This document shows, one piece after another, positions 42,224 to 51,142 of a stretch of 64,000 bases of DNA. The stretch lies in NCBI RefSeq assembly GCF_013204795.1, contig NZ_JABMKW010000020.1, positions 744,001 through 808,000 on the forward strand. Direction: 5' to 3'. Every line of letters begins with the position of its first letter. Position 1 is the first letter of the stretch. The position numbers were made by a program, and so were the translations under genes. Below the pieces are notes generated by a model, which did not search any database, had not been told where the DNA came from, and saw only the letters and a program-made list of their open reading frames with translations. The DNA comes from Pedobacter panaciterrae (GTDB lineage Bacteria; Bacteroidota; Bacteroidia; Sphingobacteriales; Sphingobacteriaceae).

Positions 42224-44458
42224 TTACTGTTTTTTAATAAAAACAGCACCATTCGAATCATTGTCAACATCGCCCCTTACCACAGCTTTTATGGTAAAGG
42301 CTGCTCCTGTTTCGTAAGCATCAACTTTAAATTTATATTGATTATTTTCCTGGCTAGATCCAGTGTAGCCATCATGAACATCCTCTGCTATCTTAACGCT
42401 GTTCTTATAAAGCTCAACAGATTTGATCTCTAAACGAGAATGACCTTCTGTATACCAGAATGAAAGTACATACTCCCCGTTTTCATTGATCTTTCCGGTC
42501 GCATTGATTTCAAACGTTCCAAAGTCTTTTCCTTTTACTGATGATGGTTTCCATTCTGCAACCAATTGACCATACTTTTTAAACTTGTCGTATTTCTCAG
42601 GGAAATAAAGCGGAAGCGAGTATTGATTGCGGTTTACCACAGTAATTGCACTAAAATCAGATAATTTAGGCACAGTAACTGCCTGTGTATAAACCGGAGA
42701 ATATACGTTTGCACGGGTACCGTCAGTAGTATATCTGATCTCTGCACCTTGAACATCACTTTCCAGTTTTATGGTAAAGCCGTTGGCACCTTTTTCATTA
42801 CTGATCAATTTAGGCAGAGGCACACGATAGCCATAACCTGCGTTGTCGTAACGTTTATAATGAGTTCTTATTCTTTTTTCGAAATCAGGCCATGCTTGTT
42901 TTTCATGTGGTGTCCAGCAAACTTCGGCTAAGGCCGACATCCTTGGGAAGGTTAAGTATTCAAAATATTTTTCTGAACGATCTTCGTTTATCGCAGCAAT
43001 TTCCTGAAGTACAGTACCGTGAATAAACTGGTCTGACCATAATGTAGCCTCTGCGCCTAATATCTGCGGACGGTATTTTGGATCTAAACCTTCAAGCATT
43101 GGGTTTAACTGGTAAGCTTTTTCTAAGGAGATTGGCTGCAACCATGTTGCCGCTTTTACCTCGCCCGGGATATTGCTTTCTGCAACGTCAAAATAACAAT
43201 ATCCGGTTAATGCCATTACTGAATAATGACCAGCTTCTGAGGCTTTAAAGGCTTTTTTCTGATCGTGCCAGATCATACCAACCGCTTTATCTTTTAAACC
43301 ATCTTCAATGATCTCGTCCCAGCCAACAATGGTTTTGCCATATCCTTTTACCATTTTCTGAATGCGCTGATTAAAATAAACCTGCATTTCTTTTTCTGTT
43401 TGAACACCAAGCTCTTTCTTTCTTTTTTGGCAATGCGGGCAGGTTTTCCAACGGTCATATTGAGCTTCATCGCCACCTATGTGAATGTATTTAGAAGGAA
43501 ACAACGCAAAGGTTTCTTTAAACACATCGGCCAGAAAATCAAAAGTTGATTCTTTACCAACGCAGTAAATCTCTTTGCTTATAGAATGTTGGGTTTGAAC
43601 GGTGTATTGTTCACCAGTACAGCACAAATCCGGATAAGCTGCTATCGATGCTAAGGCATGGGCCGGTACTTCGATCTCCGGAATAACATCTACGTTTCTG
43701 GCCGTAGCATAGGCTACTATTTCTTTAATATCTTCCTGGGTATAGTAGCCGCCGGTACGTTCTGCACCCTCGCCTCGCCACGCACCTACAGAAGTAAGTT
43801 TTGGATATTTTTTAATTTCAAGGCGCCATCCGGCATCGTCGGTAAGGTGGAAATGCAACACGTTCATTTTGTACATTGCCATCATGTCGATAAGCTTAAG
43901 CACATAATGTTTTCCGAAGAAATAACGGGCAACATCAAGCATCATCCCCCTCCACTCGTAAGATGGGGCATCGGCAATCTCTGCTCCTTTAATTTTCCAA
44001 ACTGTTTTTCTTTGAAGCTGTTTGTTATAAATCTCTGCAGGCAGCATTTGTAACAGCGTTTGGGTACCATAAAAAACACCAGCCGGACTATTACCTTCAA
44101 TTGTTATTACATCATTTTTAACGCTTAGCTTATAGCTTTCTTTATTTAGCGCGTCGGTTTTGGCTAGTGGAGCACCTCCTTTGCCAATCTTTAGCACAAT
44201 TATGTTTTTTGCAGCTTTTTGCTGATCTGAAATCTGGAAATCAAACCCTGTTGCAGGAGACAGTGCTGCATAAAGCAGTTCTGCCTGTTGTTTTAAGCCT
44301 TTCTCGTAATATATTTTTGTTTGACCGTTAAGTGTAAATGAGGCTCCGTTTTCTTTGATACTTGATGGAAGAGGGATAATATTGAACTGAGCATACATTG
44401 ATAATGAACTGATTAGCAGTACGCCGAGCATCACCCATCTGGTTAGTCTGGTCTTCAT
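42224..44458 (-). CDS. GH20 beta-N-acetylhexosaminidase
   Basis: A 744-residue exported enzyme (signal ending MYAQ). A GH20b domain (about 25-165) precedes the barrel: YEWRGMMLDVARYFFGKHYVLKLIDMM, LHFHLTDDAGWRLEIKKYPKLT, and the catalytic pair in YIHIGGDEAQYDRW (Asp330, Glu331). C-terminal beta domains follow. Family knowledge: it removes terminal beta-GlcNAc or GalNAc by substrate-assisted catalysis. Two CG-centred palindromes upstream match those at GH109 and nahK, so it is likely co-regulated with them. The HipA-like gene follows after 9 bases. Confidence 0.95.
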   Translation of the reverse strand: MKTRLTRWVMLGVLLISSLSMYAQFNIIPLPSSIKENGASFTLNGQTKIYYEKGLKQQAELLYAALSPATGFDFQISDQQKAAKNIIVLKIGKGGAPLAKTDALNKESYKLSVKNDVITIEGNSPAGVFYGTQTLLQMLPAEIYNKQLQRKTVWKIKGAEIADAPSYEWRGMMLDVARYFFGKHYVLKLIDMMAMYKMNVLHFHLTDDAGWRLEIKKYPKLTSVGAWRGEGAERTGGYYTQEDIKEIVAYATARNVDVIPEIEVPAHALASIAAYPDLCCTGEQYTVQTQHSISKEIYCVGKESTFDFLADVFKETFALFPSKYIHIGGDEAQYDRWKTCPHCQKRKKELGVQTEKEMQVYFNQRIQKMVKGYGKTIVGWDEIIEDGLKDKAVGMIWHDQKKAFKASEAGHYSVMALTGYCYFDVAESNIPGEVKAATWLQPISLEKAYQLNPMLEGLDPKYRPQILGAEATLWSDQFIHGTVLQEIAAINEDRSEKYFEYLTFPRMSALAEVCWTPHEKQAWPDFEKRIRTHYKRYDNAGYGYRVPLPKLISNEKGANGFTIKLESDVQGAEIRYTTDGTRANVYSPVYTQAVTVPKLSDFSAITVVNRNQYSLPLYFPEKYDKFKKYGQLVAEWKPSSVKGKDFGTFEINATGKINENGEYVLSFWYTEGHSRLEIKSVELYKNSVKIAEDVHDGYTGSSQENNQYKFKVDAYETGAAFTIKAVVRGDVDNDSNGAVFIKKQ

Positions 44459-44587
44459 AGTATATTTAGTTTAAGGTGTGTGTTTAGGTTCAGGAACTGG
44501 CTTGATATTGAAAGCGATTACTCCGTTAACACAATGTTAATCAATTATTTTAAGAGAAAATAATGAGGATTTTGGCGAAAAGGCAAA

Positions 44588-44620
44588 CAAACGTTTGCAT
44601 GAGTTAATGCAACCGTTTGC
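44588..44620. promoter_or_regulatory. Paired LacI-type operator candidates before GH20
   Basis: CAAACGTTTG (44588-44597) and GCAACCGTTTGC (44609-44620) are centred about 22 bases apart, two helical turns. They are 129 and 150 bases before the GH20 start. The first equals the GH109 box core; the second equals the nahK box. Confidence 0.72.
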
Positions 44621-44633
44621 GTAAAAAACAAAT

Positions 44634-44667
44634 AAAAAAAGAGGATGTTTTTACATCCTCTTTTTTG
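44634..44667. terminator. Terminator after the Cys-rich lipoprotein gene
   Basis: A perfect stem of 14 bp, with GAGGATGT and ACATCCTC flanked by A6/T6 tracts, has loop TTTT. It lies 15 bases past the stop at 44682 on the minus strand and insulates the GH20 promoter. Confidence 0.9.
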
Positions 44668-44681
44668 AACTTTTCCGATCG

Positions 44682-45152
44682 CTATTTACAATCTTTAAAG
44701 CTGGCAAACTGTGCCCTCAAAGTAGAAATATATGGTCTAACTTCATTTGGTTCCTTTCCATACTCAAAAGTAACCTTATGCTTCTTATCTCCATATTCTA
44801 TCTGAATCCATTCAGCACCGCCATCGGCACAGTCCGGACAACCATAAGACTCTTTTAACTGATTAAAAACATTCAAGTCAATACTATCGGCAAGTTTAGA
44901 CCAATCCGTTTCTGCCATTTCTGCTGTACATACTTTTGGAGCTGCATTCGGTTTGTTCTCGTATTTCTTTAATTCAATTTTTGCCTTGGAAATAAAGAGC
45001 TGGCTATTACAATAACCCACACACATACCAAAAGATGTTCCGTAACTAATTTTCAATTTATCCTCATCTGTTTTCTTTTCACAACTGCTAAACATAGCAG
45101 CAACTATAAGAAAGCAAAAAAGGATCAATAGTTTTAATGGTTTGGTTCTCAT
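44682..45152 (-). CDS. Cys-rich lipoprotein, unknown function
   Basis: A 156-residue protein with a lipoprotein signal (hydrophobic run ending in FSSC, Cys24). The mature part has six further cysteines: GMCVGYCNS, KVCTAEM, YGCPDCADGG (a CxxC) and the C-terminal KDCK. No domain is recognised. The CPDC motif could hold a disulfide or a metal. It is a single gene between fabV and the GH20 promoter region, closed by a strong terminator. Family members are likely confined to Bacteroidota, but this cannot be checked here. Confidence 0.75.
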   Translation of the reverse strand: MRTKPLKLLILFCFLIVAAMFSSCEKKTDEDKLKISYGTSFGMCVGYCNSQLFISKAKIELKKYENKPNAAPKVCTAEMAETDWSKLADSIDLNVFNQLKESYGCPDCADGGAEWIQIEYGDKKHKVTFEYGKEPNEVRPYISTLRAQFASFKDCK

Positions 45153-45219
45153 AATTATCTCATTAGTTTTAATAACCTATACCAATATTTACAAGCAAAC
45201 GCTACACCACTAAAAAAAT

Positions 45220-46413
45220 TTAAACCAATCCGGGAACAGCAACCATCTCGTCAGTATCTTTTGTATAATCGATACCATCAACATCAAAGCCGAACAGGTT
45301 TAAGAAATCTCTCTTATAACCGGCAAGATCACCAATTTTAGGAAGCGATTCTTCAGTTGCTTCGGCCCAAAGTGCAGCAACTTTGGCTTGTACATCGCTG
45401 TCCATTTCTAAATCGTCTACACGGATTCTGCCCTGCTCATCAGTAGCGATACCATCTTTATTGTATAAACGCTCAGCAAATAAACGTTGCATCTGCTCAA
45501 TACATCCTTCATGTGTACCGTTCTCTTTCATGATTTTATAAAGCAACGAAATGTATAAAGGAATAACCGGTATAGCAGAACTTGCCTGAGTAACCAATGC
45601 TTTGTTTACAGAAACAAATGCTTTTCCATTAATGTCTTTCAGTTTGTCAGATATTGCAAAAGCAGTAGCTTCTAAATGATCTTTGGCTCTGCCGATAGTT
45701 CCTTTACGGTAAACCGCTTCAGTAACCGCAGGGCCGATATATGAATAAGCTACAGTAATTGCCTCTGGAGCCAATAAATTTGCCGCTTTTAATTCATCAA
45801 TCCACATACCCCAATCTTCGCCACCCATAACGGCAACTGTATTTTCTATTTCCTCTTCATTAGCCGGGGCAATAGAAACCTCAGAAACTACTCCGGTATG
45901 AAAATCGACAGTTTTGTTGGTAAACGTGGTCTCGCCAATTGGTTTTAAAACCGAATTATGAACTACACCAGTTATTGGATGTACTCTTTTAGGAGATGCC
46001 AGACTATAAACTACAAGATCAATTTGTCCCAGATCAGCTTTGATCAGGTCAATTACTTTTTGTTTTATTTCAGTAGAAAACGCATCACCATTTATACTCT
46101 TAGCGTATAAGCCGGCTTTTTGAGCCTGTTCTTCAAATGCAGCGGTGTTATACCATCCCGGCGAAGCCGTTTTACCCGGTGCAGGTGGTTTTTCAAAATA
46201 AACACCAACGGTGGCAGCGCCAGATCCAAACGCGCTTGTTATTCTTGATGCTAATCCAAATCCTGTAGAGGCGCCAATTACAAGAACCTTTTTAGGACCT
46301 TCAATTTCACCTTTTGACTTTACATAGTTGATTTGGTTTATTACATTTTGCTCGCATCCTTTTGGATGTGCCGTAAGGCAAATAAACCCGCGCATTCTAG
46401 GTTCTATAATCAT
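45220..46413 (-). CDS. fabV: FabV-type enoyl-ACP (trans-2-enoyl-CoA) reductase
   Basis: A 397-residue reductase with the FabV opening MIIEPRMRGFICLTAHPKGC. The nucleotide-binding loop is VLVIGASTGFGLASRI, and the diagnostic YX8K active site is VYRKGTIGRAK (Tyr235, Lys244), at the same positions as in characterised FabV. Length is as expected. Family knowledge: NADH-dependent reduction of enoyl-ACP in fatty acid synthesis, naturally triclosan-tolerant; some act on enoyl-CoA. It follows idi after 28 bases. Confidence 0.95.
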   Translation of the reverse strand: MIIEPRMRGFICLTAHPKGCEQNVINQINYVKSKGEIEGPKKVLVIGASTGFGLASRITSAFGSGAATVGVYFEKPPAPGKTASPGWYNTAAFEEQAQKAGLYAKSINGDAFSTEIKQKVIDLIKADLGQIDLVVYSLASPKRVHPITGVVHNSVLKPIGETTFTNKTVDFHTGVVSEVSIAPANEEEIENTVAVMGGEDWGMWIDELKAANLLAPEAITVAYSYIGPAVTEAVYRKGTIGRAKDHLEATAFAISDKLKDINGKAFVSVNKALVTQASSAIPVIPLYISLLYKIMKENGTHEGCIEQMQRLFAERLYNKDGIATDEQGRIRVDDLEMDSDVQAKVAALWAEATEESLPKIGDLAGYKRDFLNLFGFDVDGIDYTKDTDEMVAVPGLV

Positions 46414-46441
46414 AAATCTATTTTTCTTTTGATTGGCAATA

Positions 46442-46996
46442 TTAAGGTTTTTTAAAAAGATATCTGTTATAATATTCTATAATCCTGTCAAAGCATATCT
46501 TCAGCCATTCGGTATAAATTTCGGGGCTGGCTTCTATATCCTCTTTTAGAGCGGTCATATTAACATATCGGAATTCAGATACTTCTTCGGGATTTGGATG
46601 AGGTAACTGATTGCTTATTCCGAAAAAAACATGGTCGTACTCGTTCTCCGAAATGCCATCTGCAAGTTCTGCATGATAGGTGAAATTAAAACCGTATTCA
46701 AGTTTGCATTCCATCCCCATCTCTTCATTTAATCTGCGGTTTGCCGCATCAAGTGTCTCTTCTCCTAATCTGGGATGACTGCAGCATGTATTGGTCCATT
46801 TGCCTCCTGAGTGATATTTATCATCCGCCCTTCTTTGCAAAAGCAACTGGCCATTGGTATTAAAAACAAACACAGAAAACGCACGGTGAAGCTTTCCTGC
46901 CAAATGTGCTTCCATTTTTGGCATTGTTCCAATTACGCTATCATGCTCATCAACAAGTATTACGCTTTCTTCATACTCTTGTTTATCCATCATCAT
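46442..46996 (-). CDS. idi: Isopentenyl-diphosphate isomerase, type 1
   Basis: A 184-residue Nudix-fold enzyme. It shows LHRAFSVFVFNTNGQLLLQRR, KWTNTCCSHPRLGE (active-site Cys and metal His) and the Nudix-like RRLNEEMGMEC with its Glu ligands. Family knowledge: it converts IPP to DMAPP in isoprenoid synthesis in the cytoplasm. Three in-frame ATG codons start the gene (46996, 46993, 46990), so the exact start is uncertain by two residues. It is upstream of fabV, possibly in one unit. Confidence 0.95.
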   Translation of the reverse strand: MMMDKQEYEESVILVDEHDSVIGTMPKMEAHLAGKLHRAFSVFVFNTNGQLLLQRRADDKYHSGGKWTNTCCSHPRLGEETLDAANRRLNEEMGMECKLEYGFNFTYHAELADGISENEYDHVFFGISNQLPHPNPEEVSEFRYVNMTALKEDIEASPEIYTEWLKICFDRIIEYYNRYLFKKP

Positions 46997-47072
46997 TATA
47001 AAAAATCAAATCCTCATGCAAAAATGATATAAATGTTTTGATATGAGTAAAAGAACCTGCATTTTTATTTAT

Positions 47073-49850
47073 ATGAAACAGAAACTGTTATCGCTTATTT
47101 TGCTTGTATCCATTTGCTATTCCCCATTTACAACGCATGCCAAAGAGATTCTAACAACGGGCACATTAACTTGTGAATATGCCAATAACCCGCTTGGTGT
47201 AGCATCTAAAAGCCCTAGACTAGGCTGGATTATAGATACCAAACAAAGAAACACACAGCAAATTGCATGGCAGATACTGGTTGCCGACAATCAGGCTAGC
47301 CTTGACAAGAACATTGGCAATATCTGGGACTCAAAAAAAGTCAACTCCAACCAATCCATCCAAATCTCCTATAAAGGCGAGGCCTTAAAACCTGCAAAAA
47401 CCTATTATTGGAAGGTAAAAATATGGGATAACCACGGCAATGTCTCCTTATGGAGCAAGACAGCGATGTGGCGAATGGGCTTATTGAACAGCGGCGACTG
47501 GCTTGGGGCAAAATGGATTGCTTATGAAGAATTACCCGCCGCTGAACGTATTGTACCGGCAATACACTTACGGGGTGATTTTGCTCCACAAAATGACATC
47601 CTCCCACTCTTTAGAAGAGATTTTTCAATAAAAAGAAAACTTAAAAACGCAACAGCATTTATCTCAGGATTGGGTCATTTCGATCTTAGCATTAATGGTT
47701 CAAAAGTAGGTGACCATATTTTGGATGCCGGGTGGACTCAATATGATAAACATGCTTTATATGTAACGTTTGACATAACAGATCAGCTCAAAAAAGGCGA
47801 TAATACTATAGGTGTTATACTTGGTAATGGTTTTTATTTTATACCAAGAGATGATCGATACAGAAAACTCACGGGCGCTTATGGATTCCCAAAGTTAATT
47901 TGCAGAGTTTTATTGGAGTATAGTGATGGCAGTACCGAAAATATTATTAGTGATGAGCAATGGAAAACTTCTCCATCACCAATAACCACTACCAGTATTT
48001 ATGGTGGCGAGGATTACAATGCAACGCTTGAACAGAATAACTGGGATAAGCCAGGATTTGATGATGCGAAATGGAGAAAGGCTGTTATTGTAACTGGCTC
48101 TCCTGTTTTAAACTCGCAAACGGCAGAGCCTGTAAAGCTATTTGAAACCTTTACTCCTGTTAAAATATCGAGCCCTAAGCCGGGCATATGGGTTTACGAC
48201 ATGGGTCAGAATGCTTCTGCAATCCCTGCAATAGAGACAAATGGCAAAAAGGGTGCGGTAGTACGGATTACTCCTGCAGAACTGTTAAATCCGGATGGAA
48301 CTGTTAACCAATCTGCATCCGGTGTGCCGCATTATTACGATTATACTTTGAAAGGAGAAGGCAACGAGAAATGGCAGCCACGCTTTACTTACTATGGCTT
48401 TAGATATTTGCAGGTTGAAGGGGCCGTTCCTGAAAAAGAAGAAAACCCAAACAATTTACCTGTATTAACCTCTTTAAAAAGCCTACACCTTAGAAATGCT
48501 GCAGAAAATATTGGCAGTTTCAATTCATCAAATGAATTGTTTAACAAGACTTTTAAGTTAATAGACTGGGCAATTAAAAGTAATATGGTGAGCGTTTTTA
48601 CCGATTGTCCGCACCGGGAAAAACTCGGCTGGTTGGAAGAGGCTCACCTTATGGGTGGATCGGTACAGTACAACTATAACGTAGCATCGCTGTGCAGAAA
48701 GATAATCAGAGATATGATGGCGGCACAAACAGCTGACGGATTGATTCCGGATATTGCACCAGAGTACACACATTTTGATGGTGGCTTCCGTGACTCTCCT
48801 GAATGGGGAAGCAGCGGGGTGATCTTACCCTGGTATGTTTACAAATGGTATGGCGATAAGGATGCACTTGAAGAAAGCTATCCGATGATGCAGAAATACA
48901 TTGCTTATCTGGGTACCAAAGCGACTAATCATATGCTTGATCATGGTTTGGGCGACTGGTTTGATATTGGGCCTAATTCGCCGGGTGAGGCACAGCTTAC
49001 TCCAAAGAAATTTACGGCTACCGCTATTTATTATTATGATATTGAAATTATTAGTAAAGTTGCCACGCTGCTTGGTAAAACAGAAGACTCCAGGAAGTAT
49101 AGCGATTTGGCTTTAGCAGTTAAAAATGCCTTTAACACTACTTTCTTTAATAAAGAAACCAAACAATATTCAACAGGCAGTCAGACAGCCTATGCGATGG
49201 CAGCTTATATGAATTTGGCTGAACCTGAATATAAGGAAGCAATTATAGCTAATCTGGTGAAGGAGATTAAAGGAAGAAAAAACAGTCTTACTGCCGGCGA
49301 TATTGGCTACCGCTATGTACTTAAGGTGTTGGACGATGCCGGTCGTTCGGATGTAATTTACGATATGAACAGCAAATCTGACGTACCAGGCTATGGCTGG
49401 CAGCTGGAACATGGTGCAACTGCGCTAACCGAATCTTGGCAGGCTTATGGTTTTGTATCTAACAATCATTTTATGCTGGGTCATTTGATGGAATGGTTGT
49501 ACAGTGGCTTGGGTGGCATAAAGGCTTCTGCTGATGCAATAGCTTATGATAAACTGGAAATAAAGCCTGAACAGGTTGGTAATATTACCCATGCAAGAGC
49601 CAGCTATAAAACCCCTTACGGAAACGTTGTTTCTGATTGGAATAAAACTGAGAGCAACTTTGAACTGAAGGTAGAGGTGCCTGTAAACTCCAAAGCCACA
49701 ATCTATATACCTGCCTCGGAAAATACAAAGATCTACGAAGGAGAAAACCTTATAAAAAACAATAAGGAAGTTATATTTAAGGGGATTAAAAAGGGTTTCG
49801 CTTTAATAGAAATCGGTTCTGGTAATTATGTTTTTAAGGCTGCAGATTAG
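47073..49850 (+). CDS. GH78 alpha-L-rhamnosidase
   Basis: A protein of 925 residues from the ATG at 47073, where a signal peptide (MKQKLLSLILLVSICYS) begins; an ATG ten codons earlier is possible. The domain order is a fibronectin-like N-domain (LTCEYANNPLGVASKSPRLGW), two beta-sandwiches including the Bac_rhamnosid_N part with LGNGFYF, then the (alpha/alpha)6 barrel. Catalytic landmarks are VFTDCPHREKLGWLEEAHLMGG and YGWQLEHGATALTESWQAYG. Family knowledge: it inverts and releases terminal L-rhamnose. It converges on a DUF2264 gene with only 8 bases between stops. Confidence 0.95.
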   Translation: MKQKLLSLILLVSICYSPFTTHAKEILTTGTLTCEYANNPLGVASKSPRLGWIIDTKQRNTQQIAWQILVADNQASLDKNIGNIWDSKKVNSNQSIQISYKGEALKPAKTYYWKVKIWDNHGNVSLWSKTAMWRMGLLNSGDWLGAKWIAYEELPAAERIVPAIHLRGDFAPQNDILPLFRRDFSIKRKLKNATAFISGLGHFDLSINGSKVGDHILDAGWTQYDKHALYVTFDITDQLKKGDNTIGVILGNGFYFIPRDDRYRKLTGAYGFPKLICRVLLEYSDGSTENIISDEQWKTSPSPITTTSIYGGEDYNATLEQNNWDKPGFDDAKWRKAVIVTGSPVLNSQTAEPVKLFETFTPVKISSPKPGIWVYDMGQNASAIPAIETNGKKGAVVRITPAELLNPDGTVNQSASGVPHYYDYTLKGEGNEKWQPRFTYYGFRYLQVEGAVPEKEENPNNLPVLTSLKSLHLRNAAENIGSFNSSNELFNKTFKLIDWAIKSNMVSVFTDCPHREKLGWLEEAHLMGGSVQYNYNVASLCRKIIRDMMAAQTADGLIPDIAPEYTHFDGGFRDSPEWGSSGVILPWYVYKWYGDKDALEESYPMMQKYIAYLGTKATNHMLDHGLGDWFDIGPNSPGEAQLTPKKFTATAIYYYDIEIISKVATLLGKTEDSRKYSDLALAVKNAFNTTFFNKETKQYSTGSQTAYAMAAYMNLAEPEYKEAIIANLVKEIKGRKNSLTAGDIGYRYVLKVLDDAGRSDVIYDMNSKSDVPGYGWQLEHGATALTESWQAYGFVSNNHFMLGHLMEWLYSGLGGIKASADAIAYDKLEIKPEQVGNITHARASYKTPYGNVVSDWNKTESNFELKVEVPVNSKATIYIPASENTKIYEGENLIKNNKEVIFKGIKKGFALIEIGSGNYVFKAAD

Positions 49851-49858
49851 CTTTGGCA

Positions 49859-51103
49859 TTACCTTAGATCTACACCATGATCGTTTGGAAAATCTTCGCC
49901 ACTCCAAATCTTTTGAGCACTCCATTTTTCTGGTGGGTTTGCCCAGAAGGGATCTGTTGAAGGTAAGCCAAGTGGCAGGAATATACTGGTGCTTAAATAA
50001 GGACTTCCCTGATTGTTGTAAGTGTCTGCTATAGCCGGTTGCTGGCCATAAACCCCTAGAGAAAGCCACCCATTTTTATAAGTGGATGGGCTTTCTAGTG
50101 TTTTTCTGATTACAGCTGTAAGTGCACAACGTACCTGAGCAGGTGTTAATTGTTTTGGCAGTGCTTTACGCCATGCCATATCGGCCAGGTGGTGAAATGC
50201 TGCTCCACGATAAATGAGAGAGCGGCCGGTTGCGGGATATGTTCCATCGGTATTAATCATCCTTTCTTGAATTACCGCAAAGCGTTCATTACGTTTCTTT
50301 ATTTTTTCGGATAATGCGTTATACCCATTGGTTTTTTTATTGACAATTTCAGTTATTGCTGCCAGATAAGGGTGAATTACAAAGCTATTATAGTAGTCGA
50401 ATGCAAAGACGGGTCCATCAGAATAAAGTCCATCTCCAACATACCATTGTTCTAGCTGTTGCATGGCATAATCGACCCTCATTGGATCCCATTCGAACCC
50501 ATACTTACACAAAAAAGCCTCGTTCATTGCCGAAAAAAGTAACCAGTTTGAAAAACCGGGTTTAAATTTCCTGGTGGTTTTTATGGAGCTCACCAGTCGG
50601 TCTTTTTCCTGTTTACCAAGATTTTCCCAAAGCCAGGGAGCCCTTATAAAAGCAAAAGACAAAAATGAAGCATCTACCAATTGCTGACCTGCCAAATCAA
50701 AGCGCATAAAGTCCTTTTTATTCGAATCTAGCGCATTAGCAAGTCCTTTCAACACCATATTACGGTACTGCTGGCGCAAATCCTTTTCCGCAGCATCACC
50801 ATCCTCTAATTGCAACCAAGGCGCGATGCCACTCAAAACCCTGCCTAAAACTTCAAGATATTGCACTTGTATTCGTTGTGCCTTATTATCGGTGGTATTA
50901 GAGGTTACCTGTGGCATTTTTATCCTCAGACTATCGTTAGAGAGGTCGTATAGCACGGGTCTTACCATCTTATCCATTTGTTGCAGCCAAAAGGCCCTAT
51001 CGCTGACCATCTGCTTTTTAACCTTTTTCTGAGCAAAACATACGCTAGTAGCCAGCAACAAAAAAAACAATGTAAAACCTTTTCTATTTAACGCAACATT
51101 CAT
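49859..51103 (-). CDS. DUF2264 protein, probable exo-acting glycoside hydrolase
   Basis: A 414-residue exported protein (signal ending VCFAQ). The DUF2264 pattern is clear: LEVLGRVLSGIAPWLQLEDGD, SNWLLFSAMNEAFLCKYG, EQWYVGDGLYSDGPVFAFDYYNSFVIHPYL and INTDGTYPATGRSLIYRGAAFHHLA. It is expected to form an (alpha/alpha)6 barrel. From memory this family has been linked to CAZy GH154, with beta-glucuronidase activity in at least one member; this should be verified. It follows the GH71/99-like gene (39 bases). A glucuronidase next to a rhamnosidase would fit Rha-GlcA-capped plant glycans. Confidence 0.8.
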   Translation of the reverse strand: MNVALNRKGFTLFFLLLATSVCFAQKKVKKQMVSDRAFWLQQMDKMVRPVLYDLSNDSLRIKMPQVTSNTTDNKAQRIQVQYLEVLGRVLSGIAPWLQLEDGDAAEKDLRQQYRNMVLKGLANALDSNKKDFMRFDLAGQQLVDASFLSFAFIRAPWLWENLGKQEKDRLVSSIKTTRKFKPGFSNWLLFSAMNEAFLCKYGFEWDPMRVDYAMQQLEQWYVGDGLYSDGPVFAFDYYNSFVIHPYLAAITEIVNKKTNGYNALSEKIKKRNERFAVIQERMINTDGTYPATGRSLIYRGAAFHHLADMAWRKALPKQLTPAQVRCALTAVIRKTLESPSTYKNGWLSLGVYGQQPAIADTYNNQGSPYLSTSIFLPLGLPSTDPFWANPPEKWSAQKIWSGEDFPNDHGVDLR

Positions 51104-51142
51104 TTAATGATCTGATTAATTATCCATGGAAAATTAGGAAAA

